In this document: one piece after another, positions 32,746 to 44,691 of the stretch
Numbering within the stretch: position 1 is the stretch's first letter
How the letters are laid out: each line of letters begins with the position of its first letter
Assembly (NCBI GenBank): GCA_030737875.1
Contig: CM060921.1
Location: 406,450,192-406,514,191, forward strand
Reading direction: 5' to 3'
Origin: Allium sativum
Taxonomy: Eukaryota; Streptophyta; Magnoliopsida; Asparagales; Amaryllidaceae
Length of the DNA stretch: 64,000 nucleotides
Notes under the pieces: generated by a model
Databases searched by the model: none
What the model saw: the letters and a program-made list of their open reading frames with translations, nothing else
Told to the model about the DNA's origin: nothing
Program-made: the position numbers and the translations under genes

Positions 32746-33140
32746 TGCTTAGCTGCCTAGAATCTTCTGACGCATCCAACGATGATTGGGAGTCTGTTTG
32801 TATGGTTCGTGAGTATGGAGACGTCGTTGATAAAGTGCGGGGTTTACCCAGAGGCGCGAAATAAGTTTTCGTATGTGCTTAATAGATTAAGCAAAGCCAG
32901 TTATGTAATTAGCGGTGGTTTTGGAGCAAGACTGGCAAGAACAGCCAGAGTCGGTCAAGTGCTCAATTGGTTGGCCGTCTTACTAGTATCATCTCACGTA
33001 GGTCGTCTGAATACGAAGGAGGTATCCCTTGGGTGTTTGTCTGATATTGGTTTAGGCCTTTGGGGCTTGCACTTGGGGGATGTCGAGTTCGACTAGGATG
33101 GTCTGTGTGAGAGATGGATAGTTGTGACAATTCTGCATGG
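32746..33140 (+). pseudogene. Protease-RT linker remnant followed by an inserted LTR fragment
   Basis: From 32746 to about 32880 a frame-broken stretch still resembles the protease-RT linker. From about 32890 to 33135 the sequence stops resembling pol. It instead matches, in reverse, part of the LTR at 8307-11198 (region about 8985-9240). Shared blocks include TTGTCTGATATTGGTTTAGG followed by CTTGGGGGATGT, and AGCCAGAGTC. The reverse transcriptase palm with its catalytic DD is absent. The open frame 32782-33096 is a by-product. Confidence 0.65.
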
Positions 33141-33528
33141 TATAATATCCTGGTTTTCTCTAGAAGCAGAGAAGAGCATGCCCTACATCTTAGGGAAAGC
33201 TTAGGGACCCTACAAGTGCACCAGCTTAAAGCTAAGTTCTCCAAAATACCATTTTTGGAGGAAAGAAGTGAGAATTTTAGGGCATGTGGTCTCTAGGGAA
33301 GGGTGATATGTTATGGTGGATGGAGTTTTTGGCGTCCTACGATTTCGAGATCGCATATACCCCTGACAAGGGTAACGTTGTGGCGGATGCCTTGAGTAGG
33401 AAAAAGTTGACATTGAGTCCTTTGTTTGTCGAGCGGCATAGCTTAGAGTTTATCTCTACCTTTGACTTTAGACCATCCATTGATTTTGTACCCAGTTTGC
33501 TAGCGTCCTTGAGGCCAGACCTACGCTT
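33141..33528 (+). pseudogene. RT thumb and RNase H C-terminal remnants
   Basis: RT resumes after the catalytic site with ILVFSRSREEHALHLRE (about 33147-33200) and a decayed FLGH-like block ending near 33295. A deletion then joins directly to the end of RNase [21 protein letters not shown] and ADALSRKK (33315-33407). Most of the RT thumb, the connection and the RNase H catalytic residues are missing. The element cannot encode its own RT. Confidence 0.75.
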
Positions 33529-33990
33529 TTGGGATGGGTTAGAGAGGCACAGCTTGATGACCCACAGTTGATGGAGTTAGTAGAGAAGCTCATAAGAGGG
33601 GAGTCATCAAGCCACCTAAGTAGGTATACCCTAGATGATAAGGGTTGGTTGCGTAGGGACGGTAGACTTTGTGTACCACAGGACGAGAATTTGAGGAAGA
33701 CCATTCTTGATGATGCCCATCGTTCGAATATGACCATCCATCCCGGCGGGGACAAGATGTACATGGACATAAGACGAGTTTACTTTTGGGCCGGTATGAA
33801 GAAGGACGTGGAAGAGTTTGTCGCTAGATGCTTGGTGTGCCAAAAAGTAAAAGCAGAGCAAAAGAAGCCCGGTGGATTGCTACACCCATTGGAGGTCCCA
33901 CAATGGAAGTGGGAAAGTGTCTCAATGGATTTTGTTGACGGGTTACCGAGATCGAGGAAGGGTAATACGAGGATTTGCGTCGTGGTAGAC
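33529..33990 (+). pseudogene. Tekay integrase, 5' part (cut by a solo LTR)
   Basis: An open frame covers the integrase N-terminus: a HRSNMTIHPGGDKMY block with the zinc-binding His residues, CLVCQKVKAEQ with the Cys pair, WKWESVSMDFVDGLP with the first catalytic Asp, and ICVVVD. At 33990 the frame runs into the solo LTR, and translation stops 20 bases later. The TSD TAGAC (33986-33990) is the last five bases before the insertion. The 3' part continues at 38106 in the same frame. Confidence 0.85.
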
Positions 33991-36900
33991 TGTAATGACC
34001 CGGGTTTTTAGCGTCAGAATATTTAATTTATTTAAATATATGAATGTGATTGAATCAGAAGTTGGATAACTTGAATTCAATATATACGAGTTATTTAAAA
34101 ATAACTGAATCAAATATGAAATTAAATCGAATTAGAAGCTTATGAAAATTCGTATTTGAATGTGAACGATAATATATAATTATTATCGAAGAATGGAAGT
34201 GGTTGGAAATCGATTTGTATTTATTCGATTTAACTAATATGTGTGAAATACTATTTTTACAAACGAGTTCAGAATTTGACGAAACCGGTTTTATCAAGTC
34301 CGGAATAGTGTAATATAGTAGGATATCAAATTTCGTTACAGTCGGGTTTGTTATGAAGCTGTGTGTGATTAAAATGCTCGAAGGAATATAAATGGTTATT
34401 TATATAAATATCTAGTTGGAAATATCTAAAAAGAATTGCCTATAAATACCCTTAAAAACCCTACTCTAAACCTAACTATCCTCTTCATTAGTCAAAGAAA
34501 GGAGCTGCCACAAATTCCTTCCTCAGCAAAACCATCGTGAGTATAAAAATTCCAAACAATTCGAAATAAAATCCCTAAATTTATGATACTCATATTTTTG
34601 GGTTCTTAAGGTCGTTCTCTTCATCCGCATCTCAGTTCTAAGGTGTTCGACGCTCGTTTGGGTGATTGGGTTTTTCGACATTGTGTTCTAGGGTTGGGAT
34701 TTGGGGAATTTAAGAACCTGGATTGTGATTTGAGTAGTGTATTTGGATTCATGGTGGTATTCGCAGTTCATACTCGCTGCGTTCCAGTGGGGATTTCACG
34801 AAGCAGTAGTTGATCGAAAGGGGGTTACTGATGTCGACAGGAAGAGCGAGGTCGGGGCTAGCACTGGCCGGAGTGGAGCGAGGTTCCGTACTCTCAGACG
34901 CCGTCGGTGATCAGTAAAATGGACATGGTTTCATTTTTCCGTAGTCATCGCAGGAAGAAGAACTGTATCGTCTGGTTTGAACGAAGATGCTGAATGTTTT
35001 CCTGTTAAGCGTGATCTAGGGGTTAACGGTGTTAATTAATTGAGGAGTGGGGTTTTTATCTGTACTGACGTGATGACTGTCGGTCAACGCATACTGTTTT
35101 GGGGGTTTGAATCCGTAGTGAATGATAGCAAATGTGGAGTTAAGGTTCAGGTGTGAGTGGGTTTCACAAAAGTGAACGGACCGTGATGAAGGATTTTAAA
35201 CATGGCTTAAGGGTGATAAATGGCTATACGTTAGGTTTCAGATCCTGTTAAATGTTGAAATGTTATCGGGGGGAGAAAGACTGGAATCAAAATGTTTCGA
35301 AGAGATGCTTAGGTTCAGGAGGGTGCCACCATTGGTTCGAATTTGCTGATGGCCTTTGATATATGGCATCGGTATCAAATGCTATTTTCATGGTATGTCG
35401 AGGAGGCATCTAAATTAAAATAATATGCGTACACTGGTAGACTTTGGATATCAACAGTCAGTGCATACTTCTTCAACATATGCGTACAAGAGGAGCAACA
35501 TGATGAAGAAAACAAGGTCGGTCTGTTGAAAACAAACATAAACAACATTAACCATTTTATAAGGAAAATAATTTAATTTATTTAAAGATTACAATTATAA
35601 TGGTTATAGCTTGGTGTATGTTAACAGAATCAGACAGAACCAGACATGATGAAATCGAAATGACGAAGTTACATTGTGGAACTGGTTCCATAGAATACAA
35701 GGCTAGTAGATTTTCATGATAAAATCAAATGTTGCTTGATTTTGAATCGAAACGAACGCGGAATCGTCAACTGCAAAACAATGTGAGTAAATCTCACCAA
35801 CTCTGAACAGTTATATTTTTATAACGTATTCTTAGAACTGTTAATTATTTGTTGACTGTTGTGTGTTGATTTGGTTGATTGAACTGCTAGTCAGTTAGTT
35901 GAAATTATATATATATATATATATATTGATTCCGTTTATCAGAATAATTCGTAATGGACTGAAAGTGATGTTATATATGTTGTTTAACATCTGTGATGCA
36001 GGAATACAGGTTGGAGGAATCCGACTGGATTCCTCAACAATTATTTTACTGTTTATCATATATTGTCTGTTTGATTATGTATGTTTAAATGATATCGATC
36101 TTTATGGTTTGGTATATAAATTACCGTAAGAAATACTGGGAAATAGAAAGGAGATTTACAAAGTAGATTTTTGAAAATAAATTATTTATATAAAATCGAT
36201 GGATTTTATATATTAAAGGAAAAGGGATTTTTATTTGGAAAATAAATACGATATTATAAAAGGAAATATTTATTCAGAAAATAAATACAATATTATAAAA
36301 GGGAATAGAGTAAATCAGTTAGAGTTAATCAGTTAGAGTTTTCCAAACAGAGTTAATCAAATAGAGTAAAAGATATAGAGTTAAACAAAAAATTAGAAAC
36401 TAACTAGAGGTTAATAAGTTGAATGGTTTCTTGAGTATCGATCTGATGTTGGTTTCGGCCTTCGGGGTTTATACTTAGGAAGTTGTTCTCTTGTTAGTTG
36501 ATAGTTAGAGTCTGATAGATGTGGAAGAATAGTGATATGTAGATAACATGGAAATGTTTTCCAATGTTAATAACGTATTTTCTAAACATAGAAAATGAGG
36601 AATTATATATGTGTTTGATGATTGATCGATATAATTTCCATTTGGAAATAATACTGTTGTTTGCACACTTGTTTTTCTTTGATAGTTAACTCACAGACTA
36701 TCGAAGTTTTGACCATTTTAACGTTGTTAATATGGAGAGACCGGTTGGATTTTTATCCAAAGAACCACTCTGTATTGGCATAAGCGTTGCGAATCATATA
36801 TGCCAAAGATGATTGAAGACGGAGTAAAGTACAAGGGCTGTTGTATAAATCTTAGATAACAATGGACTAAGATGGATGTACTGAATAGTGCCTTCGGTTT

Positions 36901-38100
36901 TGTTCAATCCCAGAACGAACGTAAATGGACGAATGTCTGACAAAGTATTTCCAATGATCGAATGGGTTGGTCTGTATAAATATATATGGTTGCAACGGAT
37001 TTATTCCCTTAGCATAACATCCAAAATATTTGTGTAAACCAATTAATGATTAACGGATTTGATAATGTGGCATTTAAAGTGATCGTGTTATCAATGAATG
37101 GAAAGTAATCGTAACCTCTGGCCTCAACAACCGGTAAATGACAAAAATCAGGCAGGCAGCATGGCTAAGTCGTTCGCACCGAAGTAGGGTGTATAATCAC
37201 CTATCTAGTGAATATTCATTTGCTTCTTTAATCTATCAATGTTGTCCCATATATATATACAGGAACGGTTGCTGATCCCAACCGTTGGTGATGTACATTC
37301 GATACACTCAAGCGAAATGAGTGGTCGGTCATGTGTGGCTGAGTTGCAAGATGTTCTTGTTGAACTCCAGTGTAACGTTCCTAGAGTACACTGATTGGAA
37401 GGTGGTTCCAAACCTTGTCATAGTTGGAAATCCATTTCCCAATATGTGCTTGCGGTTTTGATTGTATACTATATATGTAGAACGTGAGATGAAAGCGTTT
37501 CTGCTAGATGATTGTTATATTGCGGTTGATAGACATTATTATAATATAAAAAGGTTTTTGATATAAAGATATTTTGGATTCTCATAAGGGAAAAACCCGT
37601 TCCGTTATACGGCGTGGTCTTATGAGATATCTTTTACTTGTTCAAATTTTTTCAAACTGTTTTCCTCATACCAGTCCCATGACTGACCCGGAGTTTACTT
37701 TGTTTTGTTCTACCTAAACTCTTGGGTGCCTAAATTTGTACGGGCAGTCAAGTAGTTCAGGATTTTACAGATACACTTGGAGAGCTTGGAGCAGGAGGCT
37801 TCAAGATTCTATAGCTATTATTATTTCCGTTGTTGTTGTAAGTGTTGTACTCTGAAATGTTATTGTATACATATACTGTTTGTATTTCAAAAGTTATGTT
37901 ATATTTTATTCGTTCCGCTGTGAGATTCGTGGTTAATCTGATGATGATGTTCTTCTTCTTCTTCTATTCTAATAGTTCTATCTTATCTATCCCCACCCTC
38001 TATCTTCTTTCTATTAATTTCTTGAATTTCCAGTGCAATTTGGGGTTGGACTTGTGTTATTTGGTCAGCTCAAATTGGACCGGATTTTCGGGTCACTACA
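33991..38100 (+). mobile_element. Solo LTR (4.1 kb) of a LARD-related gypsy family
   Basis: TGTAATGACCCGGG...CGGGTCACTACA is flanked by a perfect TAGAC duplication (33986-33990 and 38101-38105). There is no internal region, so the element was reduced to one LTR by unequal recombination between its two LTRs. Both ends, and an internal block near 37130-37200 (ACCGGTAAATGACAAAAATC, TGTATAATCACCTATCTAG), match the LARD LTRs at 42536-47879 in inverse orientation, at clearly lower identity. A perfect (AT)n run lies near 35905-35925. Open frames inside (35899-36129, 37205-37411) have no domain. Confidence 0.9.
34441..34448 (+). promoter_or_regulatory. Solo LTR TATA box
   Basis: TATAAATA in the context GCCTATAAATACCC, 450 bp into the LTR. 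It could still drive read-through transcription into the interrupted integrase and beyond. Confidence 0.6.
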
Positions 38101-38105
38101 TAGAC

Positions 38106-39170
38106 AGACTTACTAAGAGTGCCCATTTTATTCCCGTGAAGAGTAAGAGGACTGCTCCATGGTTAGCCTCCGTATACATTCGAGAGATAGTTCGTTTGCA
38201 CGGTGTTCCATCCAGCATAGTGAGCGATCGCGATCCTATTTTCACTAGCGAGTTTTGGAAGAGCTTGCAAGAGGCGGTAGGGACTCAGTTATGTTTGAGC
38301 ACCGCATATCATCCTCAGATGGACGGCCAGACCGAGAGGGTGAATCGTATTCTAGAGGACTTATTGAGGTTGTGTGTCTTAGATTTCGGAGGTACATGGG
38401 AGGAACATCTTCCGTTGGTAGAGTTCGCATATAATAATAGCTTTCAGTCTAGCATTGGCATGGCACCGTTCGAGGCTCTTTATGGACGGTCGTGTCGTTC
38501 GCCTACATGTTGGTGGGAGTCTACAGACAAGATCTTATTTGGGCCCGATATGATTAGAGAGACTTCGGAAAAGATCGATTTGATTCGAAGGAGGATGAAG
38601 TCGGCGCAAGATAGACATAAATCTTATGCAGACATGAGGAGGTTAGATCTTGAGTTTGATGTTGGGGACATGATCTTTGTCAAGGTGTCTCCATTACGTA
38701 ACGTCGTTCGCTTTGGGTCCATTGGAAAGTTAGCACCAAGGTTCGTAGGGCCATTTCCTATTAAGGAAAGGATTGGGCAAATGGCGTATAGAGTGGAGTT
38801 GCCCGAGAGACTTAGTGGTGTACACCACGTATTCCATGTATCACATTTGAGGAAGTGCTTGCACGAGACCGCGGAAGTGGTAGAGCCGAGCTTGCTAGAG
38901 AGGTGGAGATAGAGCGTGATGCGACGATTCGACGAGCTCCCACGTGCATTCTTGAGTCGGAGATTAAGAAGTTGAGGAATCGAGAGGTCAAACTAATCAA
39001 AGTGCAATGGGGAGATGATGAGAGCGACGCTACTTGGGAGACGGAAGCGAAGATGCGTTCATCATACCCTTTTCTTTTTGAGGGTATGTCTTTTAATTTC
39101 TCCTTTATCGCTTACCTTGTACTTATCTTATCTTTAGTGTGTCCTCTCGCTAGTATCTTTGACTTTTAGA
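38106..39170 (+). pseudogene. Tekay integrase, 3' part, with chromodomain-like tail
   Basis: The frame restarts after the solo LTR with RLTKSAHFIPVKS. It contains the second catalytic Asp (VSDRDPIFTSEFW), the Glu region (AYHPQMDGQTERVN), FAYNNSFQSSIGMAPFEALY, and the C-terminal GPF/IKERIGQMAYRVELP domain with VHHVFHVSHLRKC. It stops at 38910-38912. In a shifted frame (38855-39169) a chromodomain-like tail follows, with LRNREVKLIKVQW and ATWETEAKMRSSYP, which identifies the clade as Tekay/Del-type chromovirus. The nominal open frame beginning at 37842 has its first 85 or so codons in the solo LTR and is chimeric. Confidence 0.85.
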
Positions 39171-39687
39171 TAGGGTAGTCCTATGGTTGAAACATGTGTT
39201 TGAGACATGTTATGTATGATGGATGCATGTGGATGCAAGTGGTTGATAGTGGTTGCTCGTGGATGCATATACACACACTTTAGGCACTAGATCGGCTCAG
39301 TCACTTCATATTGCATATTGCATATAAATGTGTGTTTAATATTTAAGTAATGGATGTATAATGATTGTACCATCATATGCATGTTGCATTTTGGTGAATG
39401 GTTGTGCACACATGTAGAAATGATATGTATCGATAGGGTTCTTTCGCATACATAATGGACGCATGACACTATCATGGTTTGCATTAAGGAGGTCAACTGA
39501 ATCAGTAGACCGCCTGATTTTGCATTAGATAAGGAACATATACACACACTTCTTGCATATGTTCATACAGCATTAGAAATTTTATAAGGACAATGGATGC
39601 CCGTGTTTGATGGTTGAGTAGATGGTTGTTTGGATGGTAGGATATGCATTCTCCTCAACTTGGAGATTTCGGGGGCGAAATCCTTTA
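39171..39687 (+). other. Tekay 3' untranslated region
   Basis: Non-coding. It includes TGGATGCAAGTGG/GGATGCAT repeats (39218-39270) and an ATTAAGGAGGTCAACTGAATC block, both shared with the TR-GAG 3' UTR (reverse orientation, 19191-19690). Confidence 0.75.
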
Positions 39688-39699
39688 AGGAGGGGAGAA
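39688..39699 (+). promoter_or_regulatory. Tekay polypurine tract
   Basis: AGGAGGGGAGAA lies directly before the TGTAACACCCC start of the 3' LTR. Confidence 0.8.
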
Positions 39700-42535
39700 T
39701 GTAACACCCCGGATTTTTGAATAATCGAATTAACTAAATTAAAGAATAATTAATCTCAGACGTGAGAATTAAGGCAATGGGGTTGCATCATTGTGTTCGT
39801 TTCGGAATTCTGATTGAAACAGAGTCCGAGTTTGCGGGAAACGGGTATCGGATGAAGGAGTTATGGACGAACGAAGATTGGTGGCAAAAGAAAGAAAAAA
39901 AGGGATTGCACTGGCGCACTTGGGAAGTGCGCTAGTACAAATTTGCACTAGCACACCTGCCAAATGCGCCCAGGCCGAGGCAGAGACCTGCACAGCTTTC
40001 TGTTTCAGGCTGACACATGTTGCTGAGTCCTTTCTGACTCCTTGCTAAGTCATTAGGGCTGAGGTGTCACCCTATCATGACTGAATGGTTTTGATTAACC
40101 CTAAGATCATCCGACGGCTTAAATTAATTCAAAACTCTATAAAAAGACCCATAGACTCAAACCCTAAATCAAAATTAAAATTGAAACTATGGCCGTCATG
40201 CTGCTGTCTTGAACCCTAGAGCAGCCACCACCAAATTAAAGAGGAAGAACAGCAAATCCAATCAGTACTACTCAACCCTAACAGCGAATCTTCTTCAAAG
40301 GAAAGCTAATTCAACTCCAGAAATCAGAATTCAGAACTCAAGACTGCTTTTGAGTTGTGAGTTCGATAGTTTTAACAAAATAATTAGTAATTTAATTGGA
40401 TTCAGATATAATGCGGATTATATGGATGTGATATGAAGTATTGATTGCATGTTGTAATTATGTTGTAGGATTGTGATTGAAATCTCTATGATGATATGTT
40501 GTGATGGTATCATTTATGATGTAAAGTTATGTTGCTATCACCCATGTTGTAATTTTATATACAATCAAATCATCATGTTTCATATGCTAGTTTGGTTATG
40601 TTGATTCATATGATAAATCATATGTAGGCAAGTTTAGATTTTGATTCAAACATGAATCATATACAAGTTGGGTAGAATTATATGTGACCTTACATGGTTA
40701 TGACACCTAGTTTATGTGAAAATTTAATTGAAAGTTAGGCTATGACATGTGTGACTTATATGCTAAATTCTACATGATACTTTACATGTTAGATACTAGT
40801 TTGCACCATTGTTGCGATGTATAAATCACATATGTGATGAATCATGTTATGCAAGTTTAGGGTTATTACCTATGCAAGTTTACTCCTTTAGATTTGGATC
40901 CATGACATATGTTGTTTATGCAAGTTTGTAGCCATTATCTCATCAAGTTCACACCTTTAGATTTGGATCCATGACATATGTTGGTTATGCAAGTTTATGG
41001 CCATTATCTCATCAAGTTCACACCTTTAGATTTGGATCCATGACATATGTTGTTTATGCAAGTTGTAACTTTATGCAAGTTTTAGATGTAGAACATCATT
41101 CATATATGCAAGTTCACTCCTATGTTAGATCTATGTGTATATTGTGATGTTTTCTCTTTATTCCATGAGTTAGACTATTCGATTCTAACGTATATTTTAC
41201 GTTAAACGAACAAACGTACAACGTGGGGTAAAGGGGATAATATTATTTATCATAAAAGCTTTAAAAGGCATAAAATATAATTGTGGTGAAAATTGGTATG
41301 ATTTTACATACCATAAACGGATGGACATAATTGAAACAATTATGGACATCGTTAAATTTGGAAATGATTGATAATTTGGATAGGGAAAGTAATTCAAATT
41401 TGGGGAATGATTAATTAGGAGTAATTAATCGTCTAAGACACGAGGTTAGGCTCTTTAGTGGTGTAAGACTGCACGGACCCTGCCAGCAAATCTAGCTGCC
41501 ACAAATGCCAGTCTAATGTGAGAGGTCTTAGGCATAAACTAAATACGTAACAATTGTAAAAACACGAGTTTAGGCTCTTTTGTGGTGTAAGACTGCCCGG
41601 ACCCGCCCAGCAAATCCAGCTGCCACAAATGCCAGTCTAATGTGAGAGGTCTTTATGAGGTTACGGTCTTAATGAATTAAGAAACACTTAACCAGATAAA
41701 CATGTAGTGGGACATGAGGGGATTAAGTGGGTGCCTTGGGTGGCATGTGGAATCTAGTGGGTGCCTTGGGTGGCATTTGGAAATACGATTAGAAACACTT
41801 AACCAAAATTGAAACATGTAATTGAAACATGAATAAGAAGTGGGTTAAGTGGGATGTACTAGAGGGGACCAAGCTTAGGTGGATAGCTTGTGTCAAGTAA
41901 TGGGGGCCCGTTTCAACTAGTAACCCATACGCATCTTTGTGGGCTCGACCCAAGTCGAGGACGGGACACGCATACTGGGCTTGACTGTAAGAGGCCAAAC
42001 AGGGTTAGCGGTGGCAACGCAAGTCCAACGGGTTCATATGCGTGTGTGGACCCGGGCTGGTAGGTAAGACGTTGTTGCATTGTGTTGGTATAAGCCGTGC
42101 ATCATTGGTGGTATCGGGTTGCCACTTTGGGGAGTGATACACCCCACTATGGGGTCAGCACGGGTATTTACGAGTTAGGGAGCCGATCGCTTGGGGGGTA
42201 GTGGGTACACCTAGTGGAGATAGGGGCAGGCGGCACCTATGAAGGCAGCTAGGGGTGCACGAAACTACCAATATCATTATTAAGTCTGTAGGCGGGATCA
42301 ACCTTAGGTTACTAGTGGTGGTGCAGTATAGCAAATATCCTATAGTGTAGGTGTAGTTTAGTAATCATCCTATAGTGGTTTAGGTGCGCTTAAACGATAT
42401 CGTTGTTCATCTTGTTCCCTTTTTTACTCTGCCATACTCAATGGTTCATGATCATTTCCTTATTTTCCAGCTTATGCCTTAGCCTAGTTACTTTGTTAAT
42501 TATATTGTTAAAGTTATCGCACTCGCCAGACTTTA
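39700..42535 (+). repeat. Tekay 3' LTR, first part
   Basis: Homologous to 27907-30738 of the 5' LTR. It is interrupted after CTTTA (42531-42535) by the LARD and resumes at 54719. It carries the decayed U3 palindromes (39913-39974), TATA box (40138-40145) and stem-loop units (41451-41646). Confidence 0.92.
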
Positions 42536-44529
42536 TGTAACGAACCGGGATTTTCGACTCCGAAAATCAACATCAAACTACCGTGTTGACCATTCAGACA
42601 TTGAACATTCCAGATCATTAATAGAAAGAAGTTAGAGGGTGAGAATAGATAAGGTAGAAATATTGAATAGAAGAAGAAAGCAACACAACACAGAGTCTCA
42701 CATCGCAGCGGAACAAAATATAATACAGAAATAACCTTTATTGAAAGCTTTTGAAATACTTACAATATCAGAGTACACATCTGGACAGTGATACTAATCT
42801 GTCCTCATATAACACACAACGGAATAATAATATCATACGTCTGGACTCATCCAGCTCGTCTCTTCACAGCAGTCGATAACCTGAACCTGCACACTCCGGG
42901 CTAACCCGAGCATTTACAAAACACCGGGTCAGTCTGGTGAACCAGAGTGAGATAAACTCGCACAGTATAAAGGTAAATCATCCAATCATGATTTTAAAGT
43001 TCAAAACCTTTTCAAAAGAAAAGGATAATCGTAAGACCAAATCCACACATAAACACGGACGGTTTTTACCTTACGATAACCCAAAACAGTTTTGAAACCA
43101 ATATCTTGTTATGGTATTATAATAATGTCTAAATACAAGTAAATATCAATTTAGTGGAACGCTTGCATCTCACGCTCCACATATATAGTATACAATCAAA
43201 ACCGCAGGCGTTTACTGGAAATTGGATTCCGACCTTGACAAGGTATGGGACCACCTGCCGATAGTGTATCTCTAGAGACGAATACACTGGGTTCAACAAG
43301 AACGTCTTGCAACCCGGCCCTCGCATGACCGACCACTCATTTCGCTTGAGTGTATCGAATGTATATCACCGACGGTTGGGATCAGCAACCATCTCCCGAC
43401 AAGGGACAGCATCGAAACATAGATTTAGAAACAAATAGGATTACCTCTAGATAGGTGATTATACACCCTAATGGGAGCGACCCACATAGCCAAGCTGCCT
43501 GCTCGATTTTTGTCATTTCCCGGTTGATGAGGCTTGAGGTCAGAGTCTATTCTTGAACATCTGATCGCCATTTACTTTGAATGCCACATCGTCAAATCCA
43601 TTAGATATCACTAATTGATATCCACAAAAATACTCTAGCTGGAAGCTAAGAGAGCGGCGATTCCCCGCCAACAACTATAGCACGTTTGAAGAAATCAACG
43701 TACGTGATCCTTTGGAAATACTCTGACAGACATCCGTCCATACACGTCATCCAGGAACAGGATGAACCGAAGGTACTCTCCTACTGCATCCATATAGGAA
43801 TCACCCCATGGATCAGTAGCGAGAAGTCCTTGCAACCCATAGGTTCCAACCACGACAGAATCACAGCTCATCTCTGCTTGCCAGGCAGAGAATATTAGTG
43901 GTTCTTCCGTTTGTGAAAATCCACGGTCTTCACAGCACCATCTCGATCACCTTCTGATATCTTCACGTATTTGTTGGTCGGAATGGTTTTCGAATATAGA
44001 TCCGATCCCGGTCTTTCCATACCAACAATCGTATTGGACAGGTTTGATAGTCGGTGTTTTAACTATCAAAATATACAGTGTTTCAATCATGACACTCCAA
44101 TGAGTTCACTGGTTCAGTATTCAGCATCACTTGGCCTTTTAACACTTGATTTACTTTTGTTAAATTAAACTTCTAACTCCTTCAATATTCAAAAATACGA
44201 TATTTGAATACTTCTAATTCGATTTAACTCTAATCGATTAACTCTAATTGATTAACTAATACTCGACTTAAATCCATTCGCTTGACCCTAGATCGCAGCG
44301 ATCACAATGGTTACGCCTGATTCCCTCAGGAAACATCCGACCGCCGTAGTCTATCTGCAGCCCTGCGAATTACGCTAGCAGTCGTACGAAATGGCACTCA
44401 TCCCGAATAACTATGTTTGACTAACTCTATCTCGAATAACTATATTCAATTTCCCACTTAATTCTTCCTTCAAATCATCTTTTAAATTCGGAAATCCATT
44501 AGTTTTAACAAAGAAATTTATAGCACATA

Positions 44530-44691
44530 TGTTATAACAATAGCGTTATAATTACTATTTAGATTTACAAAACAACAGCGCTATAATCGTTGTTTAGGAT
44601 TACAACCCATTTACTATAGCAAAAGCGCTACAATCGCTATATTAGATTTACAAAACATATATTATAACAACAGCGCTAAAATCGCTGTTTA
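44530..44691. repeat. Four-unit hairpin array in the LARD LTR
   Basis: Four related ~23-bp hairpins are spaced by ATTTACAAA-like linkers. Stems are AATAG/CTATT (44539-44543 with 44555-44559), AACAGCG/CGTTGTT (44574-44580 with 44588-44594), AGCG/CGCT (44624-44627 with 44635-44638) and AACAGCG/CGCTGTT (44669-44675 with 44683-44689). Stem bases vary in a mostly paired way between units. The right-LTR copy is about 51370-51531, where the fourth stem is partly broken. Confidence 0.65.

Noticed and set aside
37842..38105. N-terminal extension of the integrase frame beginning at 37842
   Set aside because: The first part is the 3' end of the solo LTR. The TAGAC duplication at 38101-38105 marks the true junction.
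43686..43898. 70-codon frame, repeated at 50527-50739, and 43971-44168 with 50812-51009, as paired genes
   Set aside because: LTR duplicates without domains, promoters or codon bias distinct from the LTR.
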